A stretch of 64,000 nucleotides of DNA from Clostridium guangxiense (GTDB lineage: Bacteria; Bacillota; Clostridia; Clostridiales; Clostridiaceae): positions 1 to 64,000 of the forward strand of contig NZ_JAJNKE010000003.1 in NCBI RefSeq assembly GCF_021043395.1, read 5' to 3'. Shown here in pieces: positions 7,407 through 16,134 of this stretch; the first letter of the stretch is position 1; the number at the start of each line of letters is the position of its first letter. Made by a program: the position numbers and the translations under genes. The notes below the pieces were generated by a model. It had not been told where the DNA came from and did no database searches. It worked only from the letters and a program-made list of their open reading frames with translations.

Positions 7407-8912
7407 ATGGATTTAGTTCAAACTGGAATGATGGACAGGCTGAAAAAAATCAATGTTATAAGAATGCTTGGTACAGGCATGGACATAGGTGAGCTAAACA
7501 ATTATGCTCATGAAATTTGCCTGTATCTTTTACTAAGCATATTTAGAAGAGAAATTACGGAAAACCCTAATAGAACACGTAACGATATGATATACATTGT
7601 TTCAGATATTTTAAGGGAAATGAAAATTTCTACTTCTGATAAGAATATAGAGAGAATTGTTGATGGAGTGCTGTGGTATAAAGACTCTAATAGACAGGAT
7701 CCATTTAGCTGTCCAATATATAATGAAGAAACAAGAGAACATGAGATATATAAATTTAGATATTTGAAACCTGATAGAGAGCATTCAAGATGGGAAAAGG
7801 GCGGCAGTACAGTGTATATGCTTACAGAAGAAGCGGAGGAAATGATATTTATAACACGGGAAATGCTTGAAGAGTTTGGTTTTGATGTGGAGCAGTTTTA
7901 CACACTTCAATTAATTAAAAGTGGAAACTTTAATAAAGCTTTAAGCAGCGTAAATAACCTAATTGGAAGAGTTAGAAATTTAATACGTAGGGAAAAAGAT
8001 TATAGACATGATATTATGAGAAATCCTCAGGTAATATTTTTTGATGCCAAAAGGGACAGAAGAAAAACGGATCAGGAAATAAAAAGTCAATTTGAAGATG
8101 AAAAAAAGACTTTTGAGGATATGCTTTCCTGGAAAAGCAGACTTGAAAGTTTCCCTAAGGATAAAAGAAAAGATGGAGAAAAGCTTTTTGAAGAAGTAGA
8201 AAAGGCTAGAGTACTTCACAATTTACTTGCAAAAATAGTAGTAGACAATATGGCCTTTGAAGTGAAAATAAGAGTAAATTATCCAGAAAGCTTTTGGACA
8301 ACATCTAGAGTATCTTTTAAGAAAGATATATGGCAAAATGTAATTGTTAAAAATGGACTGCCAAGTTTTGATTTGTTAGAGAACTTAGTGACGCCGCTTT
8401 TGTCTCCCAAGCTTGAATTTATATATCCTTTAGATTGGGCATGGCAGGAACAGCAGTCTATAAGGGAAAATGAAGAAGTTAATGTAGATGTACAAGGTGA
8501 GGAAGAAGAAAAAGAATTTATAAATAAAAAGAAAGTAGACTGGGAACTTATAGTAGATCTTTGGCAGCCAATTTTTGATAAATTTATAGATGGTGAAGGT
8601 TTTAGTATTACGGAACTTGAAAATATGGATGTTATTATTAAGGAAAGCTGGCTAAGCCAAAAAAAGAATACAGAAATATTTATGATGTTTGTGCTTACGG
8701 GGCTTACTTTTAGTGAGACAACTGAAGAATTTGATGAAATGGATGAAAGAATGATTTTGTTTAATAAATTGTGTGAAAAGGATGAAAAGTATAAAAAACT
8801 TATTGGAAAAACAGTTGCTTCAAAGTTAGAAGAAGAAAAGAAACCTTTAAGTTTGCAAAATTTATTTATATCACCATATAAAATATATATTAAAAATAAT
8901 TTGGAGGATTAG
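7407..8912 (+). CDS. jetA: Wadjet protein JetA (kleisin-like subunit; DUF5716-like)
   Basis: A 501-residue protein in the JetA position. Such subunits bridge the heads of the SMC-like JetC, as MukF does in MukBEF. The N-terminus (about 1-110) reads as a winged-helix region, from TGMMDRLKKINVIRMLGTGMD through SDILREMKISTS. The middle is long-helical and charged (about 180-290, with QEIKSQFEDEKKTFEDM) and the C-terminal 130 residues are acidic with a second helical domain. There is no membrane segment or enzyme motif. GGAGGA lies 11 nt before the ATG. Assignment rests on gene order and overall resemblance to the type II JetA family, not on a single catalytic motif. Confidence 0.8.
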   Translation: MDLVQTGMMDRLKKINVIRMLGTGMDIGELNNYAHEICLYLLLSIFRREITENPNRTRNDMIYIVSDILREMKISTSDKNIERIVDGVLWYKDSNRQDPFSCPIYNEETREHEIYKFRYLKPDREHSRWEKGGSTVYMLTEEAEEMIFITREMLEEFGFDVEQFYTLQLIKSGNFNKALSSVNNLIGRVRNLIRREKDYRHDIMRNPQVIFFDAKRDRRKTDQEIKSQFEDEKKTFEDMLSWKSRLESFPKDKRKDGEKLFEEVEKARVLHNLLAKIVVDNMAFEVKIRVNYPESFWTTSRVSFKKDIWQNVIVKNGLPSFDLLENLVTPLLSPKLEFIYPLDWAWQEQQSIRENEEVNVDVQGEEEEKEFINKKKVDWELIVDLWQPIFDKFIDGEGFSITELENMDVIIKESWLSQKKNTEIFMMFVLTGLTFSETTEEFDEMDERMILFNKLCEKDEKYKKLIGKTVASKLEEEKKPLSLQNLFISPYKIYIKNNLED

Positions 8913-8914
8913 TA

Positions 8915-9679
8915 ATGGCATATACAACGGAAAATATACAAAAAGCATCTGCGTTATTTTTCATGCTTTTAAAAGAAAATATTGTATCTGTTAAAGAGCC
9001 TCTTGCAGAAGAATATTCAAATGATAATGAAATGAGGCAAATAGTAAAAACTATGGCAGCGGAAGCAGATCTTATGATAATAGAAACCATGGAAAATCTT
9101 CATTTAGTTTCTTCTGCTAATGGATCTATTTTTGCAAATTCTTATACTCAAATGAAGGAAAAGTATAAGGAGTTAAAAAACAAAAAGTACTTTTATTTGG
9201 CTAATTTGATAATATGCGTATTTTTATCTGAAGTGGACAAAGAAAATAACATAAGAATTAGATGGGAAGAAGAAGGTATATCTTATGCTAAGCTTGAAGA
9301 CTTGGTGAATGGAATCATAAATTCCTGGATTGCAAGAGAAAAAAAGGAGGAAAGCTTTAGTCAAGATTGGGGTATAGCACTTAAGGAAATTGATGAGGTG
9401 TGGAATAAAGACTTTTCACCAATGAAAAACAGTAAAACTAAAGGCAGCATAGATGTGGTAAATACTACGGATAATAGATTTAATTTTATTTATAAGGCGT
9501 TAAAACCTTTAGCGGATCAAAAGCTTATTTACAACAATACTAAAGAACTTAAGTTGATTCCAAAATTAGAATTATACGAAAGATTAGACAAGCTGTATCA
9601 CAATCAAGATAGATATAGAGAATTCATGAAACTTATAGAAGCTGCAAAGGAGGAAAAAAGCAATGCCGAGACTAACTAA
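8915..9679 (+). CDS. jetB: Wadjet protein JetB (kite-like subunit; DUF6063-like)
   Basis: A 254-residue helical protein between jetA and jetC, the place of JetB, the small winged-helix (MukE-like) partner of the kleisin. The N-terminus (QKASALFFMLLKENIVSV) and the FNFIYKALKPLADQKLIY segment near residue 195, a likely winged helix, fit this. The start is 3 nt after the jetA stop, with GGAGGA as ribosome site. Its last 17 bp overlap jetC, so the two are translationally coupled, fitting fixed stoichiometry in one complex. Confidence 0.8.
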   Translation: MAYTTENIQKASALFFMLLKENIVSVKEPLAEEYSNDNEMRQIVKTMAAEADLMIIETMENLHLVSSANGSIFANSYTQMKEKYKELKNKKYFYLANLIICVFLSEVDKENNIRIRWEEEGISYAKLEDLVNGIINSWIAREKKEESFSQDWGIALKEIDEVWNKDFSPMKNSKTKGSIDVVNTTDNRFNFIYKALKPLADQKLIYNNTKELKLIPKLELYERLDKLYHNQDRYREFMKLIEAAKEEKSNAETN

Positions 9680-12600
9680 AATTAGAATAGTAGGAAATAA
9701 GTATGATAATTTTAAAAAGTGTCACGACAATAGTATTTTTGATTTGACAAAGATGGGAGAACCAGACCATACTTTGTTTACTCTAAATAACGGAAGTGGT
9801 AAGGGAGTACTGATGCAGCTTATATCTCAGATAATGCTTCCAAATACGAGATGGGGTAAAAATGATGGAAATAAGATTGCTGGCATGTTTTTAAATAGAA
9901 ACAATCAATTTAAACCCTACACTTTTCATGTGCTTTTAGAGTGGAAACTGGATACAATGCCGGATAAATGGTTAATGACAGGTATTTGCATCACTGCGGT
10001 AAAAAAGCTTGATAATAAGGAGGAGGAAAAGGAAGAAGAAAAAATAGGTGTAAAGTATTTTTTATATACTCATGAGCATTATGTTGATGACCCTTATATA
10101 GTAGAAAATATTCCTCTTTATTTAAAAGATGAAAGAAAAGCAGTGAGTTATAAAGCATTAGAAGAATTTTTAGGAGATAATAAAAGGGATTTTAGAAAAT
10201 TTTCTGAGTCGGATTCCAGAAGTACAAACTCCGAATACTATCAGTATTTATCGGGACTTGGAATATACCGCTCAGAGTGGTCTATTTTAAAGCTTATAAA
10301 TAAAGTGGAAGGCGGAGTTGGGGAATATTTTTCAAAGGCAAAAGATAATAAAGGTATTTTTGATGAATACATAATTCCAGCTATTTCTGAAAATTTAAAC
10401 AGTCAATTTGAAGAAAATAAGAATGTGCTTAAAGATATGTTTAAAAGCAATATTTCTATAACTAAAAATCTTCCTATACTTATAAATAGAGAAGTAGATT
10501 ATAAAAATATATCTTCATTATTAGATCCGTTAATACGAGATGCAGAGCAGGGAATTATTTATGAAGATAAGAAAAATAGCTGTATTATAAATGGAAATAA
10601 CCTTTACTGTAGTTTAAACAGTATTCAAAATAATGTGCTAAATGAAATAGAAACCTGGGAAAAAGAAAAAAGTAAGGCAGAAACAAGAAAACGTGAGCTG
10701 CTTTTTGAAAAGGATAATTTGGAGTATGCAAAACAAATTAGAGCAAAAAAGGATTATGAAGGGAATAAGGCCTTTGAACAAAAAGAATTTGACTATATAA
10801 ACAGCGAAATAGATGATTTGAATGAGGAAAAGAAAAAATATGAAATAAATAAGCTTATTATTCCTATGGAGAAAGATGAATATAAGAAAAAATCTACTCT
10901 TGAAGAAATAGAAAAGCTCATGAATTCTTTAGCTTTAAAAGATGTACATGGGGAAATGAATAAGGTAGAAGAAGAAATTAAAGATAAATGGAAAATTACA
11001 CAGGAAAAATGGAGCAATATAAGCAGCCAATATAAAGCTTATGAAGCTTTTCTAAATAATAAAGAAGCAAAGTTAAAAGTGGAAATTAAAAGTTTAAATG
11101 AAAAAAAGCAGAGTATACAGGTTAATTTAAAGGCAATTGAAGATAAAAAGAAAGAATTTGATAAAAAAGAAAAGGAACTTGGCACGGAGTTTGATCCTTT
11201 TAGGATAGTTTATCCAGAATTATTGCTTGAAGATATTAAAAAGGAAAAGGAAGAAGAGGATAAAAAACTTTTAACTTTAAATAGCAAGTGCGAAAAGCTG
11301 GAGGAAAAAATAAATAGCCTAAAGCTAAAAATAGCTGAGTTTAAAATGAAACTTGAACAATATGGGGATAGTAAAAAAGATATTACAAAAAAGTATAATG
11401 AAAAGAAAGAGGAGGAAGAAAAGCTTTTTGCAAGAGTTTTAGAAGTTTGTAAGCTTGATCCTTTGATGGAAACTTATTCGGAAAATTGGCTTCAAAATAA
11501 GGCATTTGAGGTGAAGAAGCTTAAAGAAGAAAAAGAACTTCAAGAAAAGAAGCTTTACAAGGAATTATGGGAAAACAGTATTGATTTAAGCTTAAATACA
11601 GAAGAATACTGGATAGCAAATAACGATGTAAATAGTGTGAAAGATAAAATAGAGGCTTTAGGAATAAAAGTTATTTATGGAACTCAGTTTTTATATGCTC
11701 TTCATGAAGAACAAAAAAAGAACATGCTTTCAAATTACCCAATGCTGCCTTTTGGTTTAGTTATATCTAATGTTAATGAATGGAAAACCATAGAAAGTAA
11801 CATAGATAAAGAAAGTTTTCTAAGAGCTTTAGTTCCAATTTATGTTCGAACAGAAATGAATAAGGTTGAAAGTGTTAACTATAAATTAATAGACCACAAA
11901 GCTTTAAAGTTTGTAGAGGATTATGATAGTTATGTATCTTGGAAGGAAAGCTTAAGTAAAAAAGAACTTGAAGCAAAAGAAACTATTAGAGTAGTTGAAG
12001 GCTCTACAGAAAAAATAGTAGAACTTCTTAATGCTATTAGTCTTGCACTTAAAACTGAAAGCTCTGCAGCGTTAGACCAAAAACTTAAACAAATAGAGCT
12101 TAATATTAATGAAAATTTAAGTGAGATAAGTGCAGCGGAGACTGGCATAAATAATTCTACAGAAAAACTTAATATTAATAAAAAAAATAGAGAAAATGTG
12201 GATGAAAATATTAAAAAGCTTTCTTATCAAATTGAAAAACTTGTGAATTTTATAGAATTTAAAAATGAAATAGATAAAAAATTAAAAGAAGAAAAAGAAG
12301 CGATGCAGGAGTTAAACAATTTAGTTTCTAAGCTTAGTGAAAAAGAACTAGAAAAAGAGCTTTTAGATAAAAATATAAATGATGAGAATTTAAACTATGA
12401 AAGATGGAAGGTTAAACTTGTTGAGCCAGGACTTAAGGACATAAGGGAGGTTGTAAAGGAAGCGGAATTTAAGGAAATAAATCCTAAAGATAATTTACAG
12501 TGCAGCACAGCTCCAAATTATGAAGCTTCAAAAAAAGATGAGATATACAGCAGTATTTCCTACAGAAAGAGTTTAAATACAAAGCTTGAAAGCAAAAATA

Positions 12601-14156
12601 ATAGCATTGCTCTTTTGAAAAAGAATGCAGAGGATATTCAAGAAAATATAGACAGGCAGCTTAAAATGCTTAAAAAAATTGATTTGAATTGGAAAAACTA
12701 TAAGGTAGAAAACATATCCTTGGAATTTGCTGAAATGGAATTTGATAATTTAGCTAAGAAAATAAAATTAAAAGAAAAGTTGGCTAAAGAGAAGTCTCAA
12801 AGCATAAGCAAGCTTGAAGGTCTTATAGAAGCTGTAATTAAAGACATAGAAAAGCAAGCTAATAAAATACTTGAAGAACACCAAAAAGCAGCTAATGTGT
12901 GGGAAAACTTAAATTTAGAAGAAAAGGAATTTAAAATTAAAAGTGGGATAGAGGATAATAGCAAATATTTAGCTAGAACAGAAAATATATTGAAAGCTTT
13001 AGAGGTTAGAAAGGCAAATATAAATAATTGTATTTCAGAAATTAAATACTTTGAAATTGATCCGCTAAAAGGAAAGACCTCAGAGTACGATATGAATAAG
13101 ATAAAAGACAATGAAAAGAATGAAGTAGACAAATGGATACAAGATTTTAAGAACATAGATCAAAGTATAAAAAATCATACTACAAATGCCGAGGAGAATT
13201 TTGAAGTTTTTTTAGAGGCTTTAAAAAATGATATAAAAGATGAAATTTTAAAACACAAAATCAAAGAAATTATAGGGGATAAGACGAATATAGGCAATTT
13301 TACAAGCAACAAGGATTCTTTTAAAAGTATGAAGGAACACGCAGAAAGAGAAATAAATCAAATAAAAACTGACAAACTTGAAGCGGAAGAGGCAAAGGAA
13401 CAGTGGGTTTCTAGAGCTGCAAGACAGGCAATTAAAATATCAGAGTGCTTAAAGGAAATGGTAAATAAAATGGTATATGTTAATGAAAATAATTATGCCT
13501 TTAAGCTTGTAAGACTTAAGGGAGAAGAACTTTTGCCTAAAGAAGAAAGTGATATTAATATACTTTTAAATGAATACTTTATTGAGTGCATTGAAAAGCT
13601 AGAAAAGAAGGGCGTGGATTTTGATAATCTTGATAACAAGGAACTAAACGAGCTTATGAGCGATAAAAAAATATTCTCAAAGGCTCTGAGGGGGAAATAT
13701 CCCAGCTTAGAAGTATACAAAATGTCAGAGAAGAATGAATTTTTATACGCAAAACCACAGGATTATCATTACGCAACCTGGGGAGCAGTGAATTCAGGAG
13801 AAGGAGATTCACCAGAAGGCAGCGGGGGACAAACTCTGTCTATAAATACCTTTATAATTATGATGCTTATGAATTATAAAAAGAGAACCTTAGGCAATGA
13901 AAATCCATGGACTGTGTTAATGCTGGACAATCCTTTTGGCAAGGCTTCAGGAGCTCATGTATTAGACCCTATATTTACCATAGCAAACAAGCTTAATTTC
14001 CAAATTATAGCCTTTGCAGCACCAGAAATTATAAAAACAGAAATAAGTGAAAGATTTCCTGTTTTTTGGGCTTTAAAGATTAATAATGAAGAGGAAGATG
14101 GAAATCTAGGCAATGTAGTTGGTAGAGTAGTGCATGGAGGTAGAGTTAGAGGATAG
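9663..14156 (+). CDS. jetC: Wadjet protein JetC (SMC/MukB-like loop-extrusion ATPase)
   Basis: A 1497-residue SMC-like motor. The N-terminal head has the nucleotide-binding loop TLNNGSGKGVL (K47). Long, Lys/Glu-rich coiled-coil arms fill about residues 330-640 and 780-1290. A less charged stretch between (about 650-760, with KVIYGTQFLYALHEE and NYPMLPFGLVISN) is the probable hinge. The C-terminal head has the ABC signature SGGQTLS (1387-1393) and the Walker B end VLMLDNPFG (D1422-N1423). Two key positions differ from standard SMC ATPases: Gly48 where Ser/Thr usually binds Mg2+, and Asn1423 where a catalytic Glu is usual. Wadjet JetC with JetAB extrudes plasmid DNA before JetD cuts it. Confidence 0.9.
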   Translation: MPRLTKIRIVGNKYDNFKKCHDNSIFDLTKMGEPDHTLFTLNNGSGKGVLMQLISQIMLPNTRWGKNDGNKIAGMFLNRNNQFKPYTFHVLLEWKLDTMPDKWLMTGICITAVKKLDNKEEEKEEEKIGVKYFLYTHEHYVDDPYIVENIPLYLKDERKAVSYKALEEFLGDNKRDFRKFSESDSRSTNSEYYQYLSGLGIYRSEWSILKLINKVEGGVGEYFSKAKDNKGIFDEYIIPAISENLNSQFEENKNVLKDMFKSNISITKNLPILINREVDYKNISSLLDPLIRDAEQGIIYEDKKNSCIINGNNLYCSLNSIQNNVLNEIETWEKEKSKAETRKRELLFEKDNLEYAKQIRAKKDYEGNKAFEQKEFDYINSEIDDLNEEKKKYEINKLIIPMEKDEYKKKSTLEEIEKLMNSLALKDVHGEMNKVEEEIKDKWKITQEKWSNISSQYKAYEAFLNNKEAKLKVEIKSLNEKKQSIQVNLKAIEDKKKEFDKKEKELGTEFDPFRIVYPELLLEDIKKEKEEEDKKLLTLNSKCEKLEEKINSLKLKIAEFKMKLEQYGDSKKDITKKYNEKKEEEEKLFARVLEVCKLDPLMETYSENWLQNKAFEVKKLKEEKELQEKKLYKELWENSIDLSLNTEEYWIANNDVNSVKDKIEALGIKVIYGTQFLYALHEEQKKNMLSNYPMLPFGLVISNVNEWKTIESNIDKESFLRALVPIYVRTEMNKVESVNYKLIDHKALKFVEDYDSYVSWKESLSKKELEAKETIRVVEGSTEKIVELLNAISLALKTESSAALDQKLKQIELNINENLSEISAAETGINNSTEKLNINKKNRENVDENIKKLSYQIEKLVNFIEFKNEIDKKLKEEKEAMQELNNLVSKLSEKELEKELLDKNINDENLNYERWKVKLVEPGLKDIREVVKEAEFKEINPKDNLQCSTAPNYEASKKDEIYSSISYRKSLNTKLESKNNSIALLKKNAEDIQENIDRQLKMLKKIDLNWKNYKVENISLEFAEMEFDNLAKKIKLKEKLAKEKSQSISKLEGLIEAVIKDIEKQANKILEEHQKAANVWENLNLEEKEFKIKSGIEDNSKYLARTENILKALEVRKANINNCISEIKYFEIDPLKGKTSEYDMNKIKDNEKNEVDKWIQDFKNIDQSIKNHTTNAEENFEVFLEALKNDIKDEILKHKIKEIIGDKTNIGNFTSNKDSFKSMKEHAEREINQIKTDKLEAEEAKEQWVSRAARQAIKISECLKEMVNKMVYVNENNYAFKLVRLKGEELLPKEESDINILLNEYFIECIEKLEKKGVDFDNLDNKELNELMSDKKIFSKALRGKYPSLEVYKMSEKNEFLYAKPQDYHYATWGAVNSGEGDSPEGSGGQTLSINTFIIMMLMNYKKRTLGNENPWTVLMLDNPFGKASGAHVLDPIFTIANKLNFQIIAFAAPEIIKTEISERFPVFWALKINNEEEDGNLGNVVGRVVHGGRVRG

Positions 14157-14163
14157 TTATCAT

Positions 14164-14485
14164 AGATAAACCACTTGAAAGCTTTAAAATATGTTTGGTA
14201 AGTTTTACAAGTAATGTTTTTTTAATTCACAATTCACAATGCACAGTTCACAATGAAGGATGATTTTCTTTCGCTTTGTTACAGAAAATTTAAAACTTAT
14301 TGCTGACGCCAATTTGAGATAAATCCATATTAGCTCGCTTTGCCAGCTGAACATTGCATTTTTATATAATTTTAGATTTATCTGGCGAGAGAAAGATAAA
14401 TCATTCTTCATTGTGCATTGATTTTAAATAAGTTAAATGTTACCAAAAAAATCTTGCTAATTTTAACCTTTCAAGTTGTTTATCT
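14164..14485. repeat. 320-bp imperfect palindromic repeat element
   Basis: The outer arms AGATAAACCACTTGAAAG (14164-14181) and CTTTCAAGTTGTTTATCT (14468-14485) match at 17 of 18 positions when reverse-complemented. Nested inside, CACAATGAAGGATGATTT (14249-14266) pairs with 14398-14415, again 17 of 18. It fills the space between jetC and a convergent small gene and may end both transcripts. Its outer arm is shared with the repeat block near 35.6-35.9 kb, so it is a dispersed family rather than a simple terminator. Confidence 0.7.
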
Positions 14486-14493
14486 TTAATCTA

Positions 14494-14808
14494 CTATCTA
14501 TTGTGTATATACACATCTACTGCTTCTTTTACATGTTTTTTTGCAGCTTCACTGCAGGTTATGCTAAACTCATTTCCTATAAGCTCAGAACTAAATTCAG
14601 TAAAGCCCTGTGTTTTTAAAAAACTTTTTATATCCTCAACTCTTTCACCTTCAGCTGCTAATACTTTTTTGCCAACATAATCTTTATTTACATATATATC
14701 GTAAAAATCATGAGCTGTTTTAGAGCTATAATCATCTCCGCCAAATTTATTCCAAAGAACTGGAAAATTCCAAAATCCATTAAATCCATTATTATAATTA
14801 CCATACAT
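14494..14808 (-). CDS. Small hypothetical protein with Asn/Gly/aromatic-rich N-terminus
   Basis: About 104 residues on the minus strand, convergent with the Wadjet operon. The first 20 residues are rich in Tyr, Asn, Gly, Phe and Trp (YGNYNNGFNGFWNFPVLWN). The rest looks like a compact alpha/beta domain, with VNKDYVGKKVLAAEGERVED and a C-terminal helix EAAKKHVKEAVDVYI. No signal peptide or membrane segment is evident. ATG at 14808 has AAGGA about 11 nt upstream; GTG at 14817 would overlap that site. I do not recognise the family. The aromatic/Asn-rich start recalls some spore-surface proteins, but that is weak. Confidence 0.6.
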   Translation of the reverse strand: MYGNYNNGFNGFWNFPVLWNKFGGDDYSSKTAHDFYDIYVNKDYVGKKVLAAEGERVEDIKSFLKTQGFTEFSSELIGNEFSITCSEAAKKHVKEAVDVYIHNR

Positions 14809-14817
14809 AAGAAACAC

Positions 14818-15062
14818 ATCCTTATAATATTTACTGTATATTATGTATTAAAAAAATATTTTTTATTCATGCCTTTAAATTTATATTATTTTGCTGTATA
14901 ATAACGCCTATTCATGAGCAAATAATTAAGTAAACGATAAGATTACAGCGAAAGTGGTCATAGTTGAGAATACGTTAGTTGAACTAATAAAAAATATATG
15001 ATATATTAGCGCCATATGGTCAGACCACTACACCAATGATAAATTACAAAAGAGGTGATTTT
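14818..15062. promoter_or_regulatory. Divergent intergenic region upstream of lrgA with stem-loops
   Basis: Holds promoters for the minus-strand small gene and for lrgA. A CTAATA...TATTAG stem and a TGGTCAGACCA palindrome lie in the last 80 bp before lrgA, and AGTGGTC near 14955 could pair with GACCACT near 15025, enclosing them in one larger fold. No T tract follows, so it looks more like a regulatory leader or operator than a terminator. No known riboswitch is recognised. Confidence 0.3.
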
Positions 15063-15407
15063 TTGAAGCATATAAAGCAATTAATGATTATTTTGACCGC
15101 ATATTTTTTAGGGGTGATTATACAGCTAGCTCTTAACTTGCCTATACCAGGCACAGTTCTTGGTTTGATACTACTTTTCTTGGCCTTATATTTTAAGATA
15201 GTTAAAGTTGAAATGATTGAGGACATATGTGAAGTTTTAATATCTTGTATGTCATTTTTATTTGTTCCTGCTGGTGTTGGCTTAATGACATCTTTTGGTA
15301 TGCTTAAAGGTAAAGTTATGGCATTTTCTATTATTATTTTTATTTCTACCGTTGTTGTCTGGGTTGTAACTGCTTATGTTGTTAAATTTTTAAGAAAGGT
15401 GTGCTAA
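15063..15407 (+). CDS. lrgA: CidA/LrgA family holin-like membrane protein
   Basis: A 114-residue protein with four hydrophobic segments, the size and topology of LrgA/CidA. The family motif around LNLPIPGTVLGLILLFLAL (from about residue 27) is clear, as is the FVPAGVGLM segment (about 72-80). Members affect murein hydrolase activity, membrane permeability or small-molecule export together with LrgB. The start is TTG at 15063, 6 nt after AGAGGTGA; an upstream ATG at 15036 would lie before the ribosome site. It forms a two-gene unit with lrgB, which starts 2 nt after its stop. Confidence 0.88.
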   Translation: MKHIKQLMIILTAYFLGVIIQLALNLPIPGTVLGLILLFLALYFKIVKVEMIEDICEVLISCMSFLFVPAGVGLMTSFGMLKGKVMAFSIIIFISTVVVWVVTAYVVKFLRKVC

Positions 15408-15409
15408 AG

Positions 15410-16117
15410 ATGAGGGCTATAGCAACTTCACCTATTTTTGGTGTGTTAATATCTATAATTGCCTATGAAATAGGTGCTTTAATCAAGCAAAAATTCAAGT
15501 TATCAATTTTTAATCCATTACTTATTGCAATAATAATTTTAATTGTATTTTTGTTGAAATTTAATATTAAATATAATGATTATGATAAAGGCGGACAAGT
15601 AATTTCTTTCTTTTTGGCTCCTGCTACTGTGGCTTTAGCGTTACCTTTATATAAGAAGTTTTCCTTATTTAAAAAAAATGCATTACCTATTATAGTAGGT
15701 ATTTTATGTGGTGCTATTTCCGGAATGATATGTGTAATTGTACTTTCAAAATTATTCAATCTTTCAGATAAACTTACAAAATCATTAATACCTAAATCTA
15801 TAACAACACCCATAGGAATGGCATTATCTAGACAATTAGGGGGAATTCCATCTATAGCTGTGGTTGCTATTATAATTACTGGAATATTAGGTTCTATTAT
15901 TGGACCATTCTTGTACAAAATATTAAAAATAAATGATAAGGTAGCTATGGGAATAGCTATGGGTAGTGCATCGCATGCTGTTGGAACGGCTAAAGCTATA
16001 GAAATAGGGGAAACTGAAGGGGCTATGAGCAGTTTAACTATTGCTATTTCTGGAATTATGACAGTAATTATAGCACCCATATTGTGGAATTTATTTTCAG
16101 CGTTTTTTATTAAGTAA
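15410..16117 (+). CDS. lrgB: LrgB/CidB family membrane protein
   Basis: About 235 residues, nearly all membrane segments, matching LrgB/YohK length. Diagnostic stretches are KSITTPIGMALSRQLGG (about 140-156), GPFLYKILKI and MAMGSASHAVGTAKAIEIGE near the C-terminus, all strongly conserved in the family. It partners LrgA. LrgAB systems are linked to autolysis control and, in some bacteria, to pyruvate or glycolate transport; which applies here cannot be told. The AAAGGTG ribosome site lies within the end of lrgA. No LytSR or LysR regulator is next to the pair. Confidence 0.9.
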   Translation: MRAIATSPIFGVLISIIAYEIGALIKQKFKLSIFNPLLIAIIILIVFLLKFNIKYNDYDKGGQVISFFLAPATVALALPLYKKFSLFKKNALPIIVGILCGAISGMICVIVLSKLFNLSDKLTKSLIPKSITTPIGMALSRQLGGIPSIAVVAIIITGILGSIIGPFLYKILKINDKVAMGIAMGSASHAVGTAKAIEIGETEGAMSSLTIAISGIMTVIIAPILWNLFSAFFIK

Positions 16118-16134
16118 TTTATGGAGGTATTAAT

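Noticed and set aside
12797-13156. 119-codon minus-strand frame within jetC
   Set aside because: Antisense of coiled-coil codons (Glu/Lys become Phe/Leu/Ser); no start signal.
15580-16080. 166-codon minus-strand frame opposite lrgB
   Set aside because: Long, but fully inside a well-supported LrgB gene; the complement of membrane-protein codons gives long open frames by chance.
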